Assembly (NCBI GenBank): GCA_025403435.1
Contig: JAJQZP010000259.1
Span: 496,001-560,000, forward strand
Reading direction: 5' to 3'
DNA length: 64,000 nucleotides
From: Artocarpus heterophyllus
Taxonomy: Eukaryota; Streptophyta; Magnoliopsida; Rosales; Moraceae
Shown one piece after another: positions 21,329-32,224 of the stretch (its first letter is position 1; every line of letters starts with the position of its first letter). The translations under genes were made by a program, and so were the position numbers. Under the pieces are notes generated by a model, which was not told the origin of the DNA, ran no database searches, and worked only from the letters and a program-made list of their open reading frames with translations.

Positions 21329-23351
21329 TGTTAGACATGTATGCCCTAAGGAGTAAAAATATAATATGTTTTTGAATACATTTTTATCAATAAAGAATTT
21401 ATTTATTATTTATATACTAAATCTTGTCCTCTTTACGTTTATATTTGTTGACTGTATGTTAAGCAAACAAAAGTCTGAGACTGTTAATCTAAACCTTTAA
21501 GAATTGGGCATATGATAGACAGATTATGCAGAAGACATGATTCTTAAGGTGATGGTCTAAATTATAAGATCCACAATCAAGGGAATAAAGTTGGGTGCTT
21601 TATTCATGTAAAGATTGTTATGTTGTCTATATCCTATTGGGAGATGGTTTGTCTTGACCATCAGAGGTGGACTCTACGAATAGAAACATTGGCACATTGT
21701 CATAGGTGACAATATGTTGGATCGGGACATAAAGTGAATTGATTTGGATTAATAATTTTGTCTCGGCAAATCAATTCACTTTTGAAAATCATTTGTATTG
21801 TATCATAATCTTGAGATGAATAGTAGGCCTGTTGTCTTGACTTGTGTCTTTTGATATACCAAAGGATGACACCTACATTTTAATAGTGGTACGCATGCCG
21901 GTACGTTGGAGGCATGACTGTAGATAGCGTAGACCTATTATTCATAGATATGGAATCCATAACTCCTCTCTAGGAGTAGTGATATCCTTTTATATGTGTT
22001 ATCCTGTAATTAGAAAACTAGAGCGCTCAACCATTTGGATACATAGGTGTAACCAAATGGTATACTATCTTTAGATGGTAAGTTTTTCGATGGTAAGATA
22101 ATGGAACGTAAGATAAAAATAATTGGGAAGGTAAGACAGAACTTGTCCTTAAGCCGATTATAGATAATCCTATTTGGATACGATACACAATGATATGTCA
22201 TAGAGACTTAGCTATACGGGCTTCGTAATTCTATATAGTTCAAGAGTGCAGCTCTAAGCTTTTAGTGAAGTAGCGTTGGAGTTGATAATTATGAACTGTA
22301 TATCTGGGATATTGGGTTTTATAATTATCAGGAGCTTGAACTATATAGGTCCATTTGGTTCACTTTGCTAGCTCACAAAAATCTTATAACGATACGGCGT
22401 GTTTTTCCAATAATTGGTGACTTATGTCAAATTTATCAGGTTGGTTGAAATTTGATAAAATCAGATAATTCATGTTTGTTTATTAGTTGAATTAATTTTG
22501 TAATAAAATTAATTCAAGATAAACTTGTTGAATTATCAAGATCAAATAATTCGTCTGTTTATCAGTTGGATTAATTTTGAATTAGTTCAAGATAAACTTG
22601 TTGAATTATCAAGAATATTTATTTTCCTAGAGATTATCTAGATATGACAACATTAATCAGAAAACTTCTCTAATTGGGTTATTTGAATTAAAACTGAGGC
22701 TCTATCCCAAGAGTCTCGGATGAAAAATAAAGATTTGTAGGGATCTTTTATCAGAGGTTTGGTAGGCCGATCTTTAAGTTCTGCCTGTCGATGGAGAAGG
22801 TTCGGCAGGCCGATCTGCCAGTTCGGCCTACAGGTCGACGATAAAAGGATCACGCGATTCCACGCAAATTTTATCAAATATTGTTTTTGATTTGATTCTG
22901 ATTCAAATTTTCAAGATCTTATCTAATAAGGACTGACCCTAGACCCAACCTCTATAAATAGGGAGTGAGTTTCATAAGTTATTTAGATCAATTGAGAGAT
23001 TAAGAGTGAAACTCTATTGGTGAGTTTTGAAAACTCCTTGAGAGCTTTTGTTCACAAATCACAAACACTAGCTTTGGTTTCTCTCAATTGGTTGGAAGGA
23101 GAGTCGCTTGGTGGAAGAATTATATGTGTGAGCCCACACTCACTCCGATCGTGGATAGAGAATAGCAAAGAAGACCAGTTGGTTGAGGCTCTTCTAGAAC
23201 ATTACTTCTCTTCAAAGATTGCAGGAGTTCTTCGGCATTCAAATGTTAGTAAGATCTAGTTAATTTATGCATATAGTGTGTCAAACTTATGTTTTGGAAA
23301 ATACTCTATTTTAAAAATTTTAAAATTCTACTGCATACTATTTTCCCAACA
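21329..23351 (+). repeat. Solo Copia LTR (family C2) inside repeat R1
   Basis: This is a complete LTR of 2023 bp, TGTTAGACATG to CCCAACA, similar throughout to 18228-20261. It has no interior and is flanked by its own five-base duplication, the footprint left by unequal recombination between two LTRs. The TATA box is at 22953-22962 and the hairpin-motif array at 22755-22838, where most copies have decayed. Confidence 0.85.
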
Positions 23352-23711
23352 CTAGCGACGAGTGATGGGGCAACGGGCCGATAACGGTGGTCGTTATGGG
23401 CTGGAGCGTGTAAGGTGATGGCAGCCTAAGGCAGACAAGTGGGAAATCGCAAGGCCGGTGTTCTCTATCGCACGGGTGGAGAAGAAAAAAAGGAAAAGAA
23501 AGAAGAAAAGGAAAGAAGAAAAGAAGAGAAAAGAAAAGAAAAAGAAAGAAGAAGAAATCATGGGAGGGGTAACGTGGGGAGTCTTCGAGGGAGATCTAAT
23601 TTAATCAAATTTCTCCTTTCTTTTTAATTTCTATAATAAATTTCTACCCCCAAGTTATCAAAAATTTCAAACCAGCCCAATTATTTTGAATTCTTTTTCA
23701 ATTAAAATCAT
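23352..23711. repeat. Dispersed repeat R1, copy 2, right part
   Basis: It continues R1 from CGACGAGTGATGGG to TTTTCAATTAAAATCA and aligns with 14016-14396. It includes a long GA-rich tract (23487-23565). Confidence 0.7.
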
Positions 23712-24003
23712 AGGTTTTATAAATTTAGTAGTTTCCATGTTTATATAAGTTTAAACAAAATTCAGTCAATTATGTTTTTATATCATTCTAGTTTTTTATT
23801 TCTTTACTTATTTCCTTTTATATTTTTATGTTTTAGTAGGAATGTAACATTTGAAGGCTTTTTCAGGAGGCTTTGGAACAAGAAACTCGTGCCCTAATGC
23901 CAAAACGTCACATCCCAACTTAGAGGATAGAGCACTGGCTCTCCAGCACCATCTGATCCTTATAGCACATCGTCCATTTTTCCCCTCCCCTACGCACTAC
24001 CTT
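23712..24003. other. Flank of the Tat element, left
   Basis: No gene is recognised. The sequence continues at 34660 beyond the inserted Tat element. The rejoined stretch carries a TATA-like GCTATAAATAG at 34731, so it may be an old LTR, but I cannot assign it. Confidence 0.35.
23999..24003. repeat. Target-site duplication of the Tat element, left copy (partner 34660-34664)
   Basis: ACCTT stands directly before the 5' LTR and again directly after the 3' LTR, a perfect five-base match that proves both element boundaries. Confidence 0.9.
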
Positions 24004-24633
24004 TGTTAAGGGTGAGCTCGACGCTACCACCGAGGAGACAAACTTCGGTGGTCGGCTAAATAGCTCGGCAGAGCCTCCAAGGAACATACTATCGACCCCG
24101 ACGCAACATGCACATGGTCCGAGGTGCTTCCCAATGCCCCCGAGACTACATCCTAAGCAAGATGCCACCTCGGATCACGCACTAGCTCGGGTCTGGTTAA
24201 TCTCACTCACAGGCAAACTACTACTCACCATTATAGGCTGACAAATGGCAAATAACTCACCATCCGATGGAATTTAATCCATCGACGGGGACGTGACACT
24301 TGTCACCTGCTGCCTGATACGCCTTGATGTGACACTCAGGTTGTTGGCAAAACCCACTTGACACCCGGTCCAAGTAGTTACCTATAAATAGGATGCACTT
24401 ATTGCATTCTAGAAAGAGAGACTCTTTCCCACCTAACAAGCTCCCATCCTCTGTCGAGCAACCCCTGCCTTGAGCATCGGAGAGCCCTTGACCGGAACCT
24501 TACTTCACCTCCGAAGCCCCCCTCCTCTTGCGACAGGTACGTCGGGCCAGGCAGAGATGAGCCAGGGAGGAGTCAGACCGTGCGCAGCCGCACGCGGTGT
24601 TGGTCTGACGCCGGATCACGGTAAGCATTAACA
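24004..24633 (+). repeat. 5' LTR of the Tat element
   Basis: TGTTAAGGGTGAGC to GCATTAACA. It is highly similar to 34028-34659, differing by scattered, mostly transition, changes. A TATA box, CCTATAAATA, is at 24381-24390. Confidence 0.92.
24381..24390 (+). promoter_or_regulatory. TATA box of the Tat LTR
   Basis: CCTATAAATAGGATGC lies in the middle of the LTR. The same sequence is at 34408-34417 in the 3' LTR. Confidence 0.65.
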
Positions 24634-24636
24634 TTT

Positions 24637-24654
24637 TGGCGCTAGAAGGAGGGG
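24637..24654 (+). other. Primer binding site of the Tat element
   Basis: TGGCGCTAGAAGGAGGGG starts three bases after the LTR. It begins with the TGG expected of a tRNA CCA complement. I recall this form from Tat elements but cannot name the tRNA with confidence. A 200-base leader follows before gag. Confidence 0.65.
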
Positions 24655-24867
24655 CACCTACGCCTTCATTCAATACTGGCCACATCATCGTCAAGACCTG
24701 AAATAGTAACACGAAGGAGCACTAGAGACGATGCTGCCCGATAGGAGGGGTCGAGAGACGCAAGAAATCGATAGCTAAACACTGGCAGGCTTAGGGGCCG
24801 CTCCCGGGCCACAAGATCTTGGTCCAAGGGGCAAGGTAGCACGGCCAGGGCTGGGCAGGCAGAGGAC

Positions 24868-26278
24868 CCAGTGGCTCAAGATCTAATCCGAGAACTTATC
24901 GATGCAGTCTGGATCCTAACTCAGCAGCTCGCCCAACAGGCTCAACGCCAAGGCGCGCCTGCTTTACCGCCTCCGGCCCCGGTTGACTAGGTTGGAGGTC
25001 GGGTAGGATGGGATGTGATCGACCGTGAAGAGACCAGTTTTGAGCACTTGAGAGGGTCCACACGTAGTACCTTGGCCAATAATCAATTGGTCCAAGAAGG
25101 CCGCCTCGACCCCCAGGCAGCGCGGCCACCATCTCCCTAAGGATCCTGAGCCTCAGTGTTTGACCGGCTTGGGCACCACGGGGAAGAGCGTCGAAATTGC
25201 CAGCACGAGGCTGGTGATCGTGTCGAGGGTGGAGTACCCTAAGACACAAATAGTCGCCAGTTTCGAGTGTTGTAGCGCCAAATCGATGAGATCCGAAACA
25301 ACCGCTTTGGCCTGGATGAGGCGGGAGCCTTAGACCCACCCTTCCCAGACACCATCATGCGTGCTCCTATGCCGCCCAAGTTTAAAGTCCCACATATCAA
25401 AGCCTATGACGGAACGGTGGATGCGGACGAGCATGTCAAACTATTCCGAGGACACATGCTCTTCCAAAATGCCAGCGATGCAGTGATGTGCAAAGCCTTC
25501 TCGCTAACCCTGACCGGACCTGCTCGACAATGATTTCAAAGGCTCGAGCCATCCTCGATCTCTTCTTTTTGACAACTAGCAGAGGCCTTCTCGTTGGCAT
25601 TTTCTACAACAAAAACACGATGGAAAGAGATTACATATCTGTATGTCGTCAAGCAAGGGGACGGCAATGTCCGAGATTACATTAACCTGTTTACTCGGGC
25701 AGCTCTAGAGGTCAAGCACATCGAAGATGAGACCCTCAAACACATCTTTGTAGGGGGCCTCTGAGACAAAAAGCTAACCTAGTCGTTCGTATTCGAGCAG
25801 CAGAACATGTTCTCTCAAATACTCGGCTATGCCTAGAGGTACGTCGATGCCACCAAATACATGAAAAGCCGCAGGGAAGAAGCCGGCCCGAGCGAAACAA
25901 AGAAAGACAAGAAAAAGAAGGGTCCAGAGTAGAGCTCTGTCGAGCAGAGCAAGAAGCAGAAGAAGGAGAAGTTCGAGAAGCCAAAGGGCCGACCGGTAAG
26001 TTTCAAAGCTACACACCTTTGGCGATCGATGAGGTGCTTGCGCAGGTAGGTACCAGGAACCTGCTGGTACCACCGCCCAAGCTTAGAGGTAGCAAAGCGA
26101 AGCGGGATCAAGTGAGGTATTACGAGTTTCATAAGGATGTGGGGCACAACACCCACGAGTGCATCCAACTGAAGGACAAAATTGAAATGCTTATCCGAGA
26201 AGGTCATTTAAGAGAATTTGTTGAGCGAGTTATAACCCTGGGTACTACCTCAGGGAGAAACGATCCGCTGAGATGAGA
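24868..26278 (+). pseudogene. Tat-lineage gag, multiple stops
   Basis: The reading begins with LIRELIDAVWILTQQLAQQ near 24880. A Pro-rich and Arg-rich linker follows. The capsid-like domain starts at PPKFKVPHIKAYDG (about 25374) and continues with HVKLFRGHMLFQNASDAVMC, QQNMFSQILGYA and a Lys-rich KKDKKKKGPE. The end holds HDVGHNTHECIQLKD-type sequence (YEFHKDVGHNTHEC, 26130-26163), which stands where Tat gags keep a CCHC-like motif. Stops replace expected Gln, Arg and Trp codons at several places (for example 25529 and 25763). No intact Gag can be made. Confidence 0.8.
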
Positions 26279-29200
26279 CATACCGAACTACTCGTGAACC
26301 GACGCTGGGAACACCTCAGAACCCCCGAACATCGTCCATACGATCTTTGGTGGGCCTGTCACTGGGGACACGTCGAGTGGGCGGCGATCTACATCAGAAA
26401 AGCTCGACTGATCGAATGAGGTGAATTCATAAACATGTCTGCTCATGTCAGCAAGATATGTCACCAAAAGGATATACCGATCATGTTCACCGAGGAGGAA
26501 GTGGACCGGCTGATCCATCAGTATAATGATGCTCTTGTGTGCGAGCTGCCCATCGCCAACAACGTAGTGTGGCAGGTTTTGATCGACAACAGCAGCTCGG
26601 CCGACATCCTCTTTCAACAAGCCTTTGATAGACTGAAAATCAGTAATGGCCCTTTGCTCCCAGTCCAAACCCCGTTTTATGGCTTCGCGAGAGAATGTGT
26701 CCGAGCAGTAGGGAAAGTCAGGCTGCCCGTGACTTTCAAAGATGGGGCTACTCGAATCACTCGGGTCGTTGACTTTTTAGTCGTCAACAAGTCATCTCAG
26801 TATAACATCATCATCGGCCGCCTGACTCTTAATGCTTTGAAGGTCATGGTCTCTACATATCACTTGGCCATGAAGTTCCCGACGCAAGACAGGGTCAGAG
26901 TAATCCGCTCATCCTAGAAGGATTCCCGAGCCTGCTACACCAATGCTGTAAGGTCAACAACAGCTCAGCATCTAAGCGTCTCGACAATCTATTCGGCCGA
27001 CAAGGTGAATCCACCTGCCGACTCGACGCCCAAGATGCTATCTGATCTTGACCCTAGACTGCCTGAGGAAGAGGTGAGGGCCACCCCGGTTGAGGACTTG
27101 GTGTCGTTCCCCTTAGACCTCGCGAGGTCTGAATGTACCGTCCAACTTGGATCCCAACTGAGACCTGAGGTCCAGGCAGACTTGGAAAGTCTTCTTACTA
27201 AATACCAGGATGTGTTTGCGTGGTCCCATGAAGACATGCCAGGCATCGACCCGAGTGTGATCAGTCATCGACTCAATGTCTGACCTGACCACAGGCCAGT
27301 GATACAGAAGAGAAGAGCTTTCAACCCGAAAAGGTACATCGCTACAAACGAAGAGGTCCAAAAGCTCCTCAAGGCCAGTTTTATCAGGGAGGTTAAATAT
27401 CCAGAGTGGTTAGCGAATGTCGTCCTTGTCAAAAAAGTGAACGGCAAATGGCTGGTCTATATTGATTATACCGACCTTAACAAGGCCTGCCCAAAGGATT
27501 GCTTTCCACTTCCCTAGATAGATTAGCTCGTCGACGCCACTGCTGGCCCCGAGCTCTTGAGCTTCATGGATGCCTACTCTAGGTACAATCAGATAAGAAC
27601 GGCCAAAGAATATCAAGCAAAGATAGCTTTCATTACCGACGAGGGCCTATACTGCTACGTGGTGATGCCTTCAAGCTAAAGAATGCCGGGACTACATACC
27701 AGCATCTTGTCAACAAAATGTTTGCTCGGCTGATCGGCAAAATGATGGAGGTCTACGTGGATGACATGCTAGTAAAATCCATTCGAGCAGAAGACCACAT
27801 GGCTGACCTCCGAACAAGCTTTAATATTCTTCGGGAATATGGAATGAAACTTAACCCGACAAAGTGTATATTTGGTGTAAGCTTGGGCAAATTCCTTAGG
27901 TTTCTGGTCAACCAGCGAGGCATCAAAGTCAACCCAGCAAAGGCCCAGGCAATTATTGACATGCATTCTCCTCGGACCATAAAGGATGTTCAGCGGCTGA
28001 CCGGCATGGTAGAAGCCCTTTCAAGGTTTGCCTCCTAGGCTACCGACAAGTGCCACCCATTTTTTAAGGCACTCAAGGGCAAGTTTGAATGAAGCAAGGA
28101 CTGTGAGGAAGCTTTTCAAAACCTTAAGATGTACTTAGCTACACCCCCACTCCTATCCAAACCTTTGCCCGGTGAGGTTTTGACTGCTTACCTAGCCGTG
28201 TCTGAGAAAGTTGTTAGCTCGGTCTTAGTCCAAGACAATGACGGAACCCAAAAGCCTATCTATTATACCAGCCATGCGTTTTAGGGCGCCGAGGAACGAT
28301 ACCCGCCTCTCGAGAAGTTGGCCTTTGCCCTAATTACTTCAGCTCGCAAGTTAAGGCTGTACTTTCAAGGCCACACCATAAAAGTCCCAACCAAGTTTCC
28401 TCTCCGACAAGTGCTACAGAGCCCGGAGATATCAGGCTGTATGGCCAAATGGTCAGTAGAGCTTGGCCAATACGATGTGCACTTTGTTCCAAGGATGGCC
28501 ATCAAAGCCCAAGCCCTGGCAAACTTCATCGCTGAGTTCATGGATACTGAACAGGCCACACCGCTAGCCAAGAAGTCTCCTATTGAAGTGCCAGATTCAC
28601 CCAGCTGCAGCAAGGATAGCACTACCTCAGAATCAGAATGGAGGCTTTACGTTGACAGATCCTCATGTATTGATGGGTCAGGAGCTGGGCTGATTTTAAT
28701 AAGCCCGGACGGATACAAGGCTATCGACGCTCTCCAATTTGATTTCAAGGCCTCTAACAATGAGTCAAAATACGAGGCACTTCTGGCCAGACTTCGAATC
28801 ACCAAAGACCTCGGAGTGGACCACATAATCATCCACAGCAATTCTATGCTTGTCGTTCAGCAGGTTACCGGGGGATTCCAGGCCTAAGCAGGCTCTATGG
28901 CTGCGTACTTACAAGAAGTCAAGCAATTGCTTAGACAATTTAAGTCCTACTCTTTCAAGCAAATCCCTCGATCAGAGAACTCTGAAGCCGATGCCCTTGC
29001 TCAGCTAGCCTTGGGCCTTTGTGACAACGACCTTACCTCGGTACCCATTAAAAGGCTTGCCAAGCCCAGCATCGTCAAGGCAGTAGTCGAGGATCTCAAA
29101 ACCACCTGGATGGACTCGATCATCCGATACCTGACCACAGTTGAATTGCCCGACGACCGAGAAGAGGCACGTCGGATACACAACAGCTCAGCTCGGTATT

Positions 29201-30336
29201 CGATGATCGGAGGCAAACTGTACCGTCGAGGCTACACCACACCATGTTTGAAGTGCTTGAGCCCCAGAGAAGCCGAGTATCTGATGAGGGAAATCCATGA
29301 AGGCTTATGTGGCAACCATTCTAGAGGATGATCTCTGGCCCAAAAGTGCCTTCGGCAGGGCTACTATTGGACAACCATGGAACAGGACTGCAAGGATTTT
29401 GCTCGAAAATGCCTCAAATGTCAGCAATTTGTGAGAATGCCCGGGTATCATGCCGAGCCCCTTACCCCAATTACCTCGGCGTGGCCATTCGCTAAGTGGG
29501 CCATCGACCTGATCGGGCCCCTCCCTTCGGCCTGATCACAGTTTAAGTACTGCATCGTGGCCATTGACTATCTCACAAAGTGGATCGAGGTTGAACCATG
29601 TACCAACATGCCCGAGGCCAAGTGCACCAGCTTTGTGTGAAAGAACATCATTTGTTGGTCCGGGATCCCACACACGATTGTGACTGATAATGCCAAGCAG
29701 TTTGAGTCTTTAGGTCTTCTCCGCCAATGTGAGCAGTTCAGCATCAAGAAGGTTTTCTCCTCCCTGAACTACCCCCAGAGCAACGGCCAGGTAGAGGCAG
29801 TGAACAAGACGATCAAAGATAACCTAAAGAAAAAGCTCGAGGGCCTCAAGAGCGCTTGGATTGACAAACTCCCACAAGTACTCTAGGCTTACTGTACAAC
29901 TGCTAGGACAGCAACCGGGAAGACCCCTTTCTCCCTTGTGTACGGTGTGGAGGCTGTCATCCTGGCCAAGGTATGATTGCCCAGCTTTAGAATAGAGCAT
30001 TATGAGGAGATCCAGAACGCTGAGAAAATGATATCCGAGCTTGACCTACTTGAAGAAAAAAGAATCTGGGCAGCGGCACGTAACGCAGCTCGAAATCAAG
30101 TGGTAGCTTGATATTACAACAAGAAGGTCTAGCCGAGAAGCTTCAAGGTCAGAGATTTGGTACTTAAAAAGGTCAAGGTTCAGCAGCCTGGTATGGGGTC
30201 CTTTGGCCCGAAGTGGGATGGACCATATAAGGTCGTCGGCATCGTTAGGCCTGGCACGCATAGGTTGGCTAATATGGAGGGAAACCAGCTCGGTCACCCT
30301 TGGAACACTGAGCGCTTGAAAAGATTCTTTTGCTAA
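26279..30336 (+). pseudogene. Tat-lineage pol: protease, RT, two RNases H, integrase
   Basis: Protease is at 26435-26917; VLIDNSSSADILF has Asn-Ser where the active site should read D-S/N-G. RT follows from about 27299, with LVKKVNGKWLVYIDYTDLNK and an intact VYVDDMLVKS at 27751, after a frameshift near 27672. The connection and first RNase H run to about 28560. The second, archaeal-type RNase H begins WRLYVDRSSC (28639), has ESKYEALLA, and reads IHSNSMLVVQQ where the family has Asp. Integrase keeps AIDLIGPL, VTDNAKQF and NGQVEAVNKT, and ends LKRFFC at 30336. About ten stops, mostly TAG or TGA, interrupt it. Confidence 0.9.
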
Positions 30337-31153
30337 CATTAAGGCCAAAACCTCTTTTTTGACCTCTGGCCGAAAATTTTTTGTAACTAGGCCTTTTGAA
30401 TAGGACTGGAATGTAAATACTACACCTCAATACAATGCAAATTTCCTATACCATTCCGTTGAGCAATGCATTTGAAGGAAATACAGACCCGAAGACGGAT
30501 GCCATAACTCTAGCCCGGAGGACCAGATAATAACTCCCGACAAGAGAAAGTCATCCTACCTAATCGGCCTAGGGAGCTAATCGATACCTTATCGGGTCTA
30601 AGTCTGACGTCGCGCAGACCACCCATCAAGTTGCTCGGCACAACTACATGCCCGACAAGTTCTAAACTTGCAAAAGTTTTCAAACTTAAGCAAGTCTAGG
30701 GGGGTGACAGGGTGAGGGCATCCACACGCCGCTGTTCTCTGCCCGACCTAGTAAATGGGGATACCATCCCTACTCAGATGAATTCGGTAATCATCGAGAT
30801 AATATACTCAGTCTCGGTACAAAATGCAGAAAACAGAAGATCAAGAAACTATCGTCTAGAAATAGCCCTTCCGAGGAGCATCCAACTTTTGCTTGAATTT
30901 TGGTTCAACTTCGAGACCGAGACCTATCGCAACTCGATGAAACGAGGGTCTAACTACATTCCCGAGGAAGCTGTAACCTAGGAATGTATCTTCCCGAAGA
31001 CATTTGCACTTGGAAAATATCAAACACGATACACAAAAATTCGAGAAGCAAAAAGTAAATAAATTTCATTTATAATACAAGGGAGGTACAATTCACCGGG
31101 CACCTCCCGAGCCCAGACCAAAAAAAAAGAGTCAAAGATGATACAGAAATGGC
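30337..31153 (+). other. Spacer with internal polypurine tract
   Basis: This 800 bp stretch between the pol stop and the antisense gene shows no convincing coding sequence. TCTAGGGGGGTGACAG at 30695-30710 looks like a second polypurine tract. An open frame at 30712-30981 matches nothing I recognise. Confidence 0.5.
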
Positions 31154-31735
31154 CTAAGCCTGGGTCTCATACACAGCTTGGCCGTCATCGCCTCCTCTAT
31201 CGGCTATGCTCTGTTCGTCCCCGTCGCCATCACTGTCTACTATGACAACCTCCTCGCCCTGCTATTGTTGAGCAGCACCTTGCTCGAGCTCGACTATGAG
31301 CAACCAGTCAAAGCCTTCAGCCTCAGGGTGTTGCTGGATCAGATTATCCCGGAGGTCGGTCATGCCGAAGTAGTAGTAGTCGGTGTACTCCAAAGACGCC
31401 TTGAATTCCTCCACGGCTTGCGCCAGGCGGCCAAGAAGCTCGTCCAAAAATTGCTAGTGGTCAACCTATAGAGCCGCCAGTTGTACCTAGAACCGAGCAG
31501 CCTCACCCTTTGCCTCTCTAGCCTACCTCCAGGTCTCCTCGACCTCGGCCTTGGCCTTTCGAACTTCCTCCTTGGCTTGAGAAAGAGAGTTCTTGGTTTG
31601 GTCTAGCTCAATGTTCTTAGCACCGAGCTTCTTATCCGCGTCCAACTTCTTGAGGAAGGTCTTCTTCTGCACCTCCTTCTCTTTATAGAGGTCCTTCATC
31701 CCGATCGAGTGGACCATTTGCAAAATGGCACTTGT

Positions 31736-31815
31736 CTGGGGATAACAAGACTTCAGCGCTCGGCAGGATGATAACGAAAAAGGGGATTAAAGCTTTAGGA
31801 TGGATGAACACTTAC
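31736..31815 (-). other. Intron 2 of the antisense gene
   Basis: On the minus strand it begins GTAAGTGTTCATCC and ends TTATCCCCAG. Both splice sites fit plant consensus, and splicing is in phase 0, joining the Ala-Ala-Met end of exon 2 to Thr-Ser-Ala-Ile. Confidence 0.65.
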
Positions 31816-32144
31816 CATGGCGGCGGCGCGAAAAGTCGTATTGCACAGGCTCTGAAAGTCCTCCCTTTGGGTGACTCCACGGTAATCTGAGCGTCTCCTT
31901 GGAGGATCTTCTGAACCCGCTGCCGTCTCCTCGACCGGCATCTCCTCTAATGAAGCCCTGGTCCATGGAGGCTAGGGTGGTGGCTCTTGGACTATAACGG
32001 GAATCTGCTCGGGTCGGGGAGGAAACTCCATCCTCGGAGTCCGCTTACGTTTCCTCCTGACGTCCACGGCCTTGCCTTTCTATTTCCTGAGGCTCTCCAT
32101 AAGAGCCTGTCTCTCAGCAGCACTGCTCGGCCGTGAAGACATCT

Positions 32145-32224
32145 CTGCAAGCCAAAAGATTCCCGAGTTAAAATCAAGTTGGCACAAAACAAACAAGCAA
32201 CAAAACAAAAAACACGGGATTGAC
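32145..32224 (-). other. Intron 1 of the antisense gene
   Basis: On the minus strand it begins GTCAATCCC after CGTAG and ends GGCTTGCAG, with a T-rich interior of about 35 bases. Splicing it keeps the downstream frame open into EMSSRPSSAAERQ. A donor four bases upstream (GTAGGT) would shift the frame. Confidence 0.6.

Noticed and set aside
18228..23351. A single Copia element with LTRs at 18228 and 21329
   Set aside because: Only 1067 bases separate them, and those include part of R1, which continues on the far side of the second LTR. The second LTR has its own target duplication, so it is a solo LTR.
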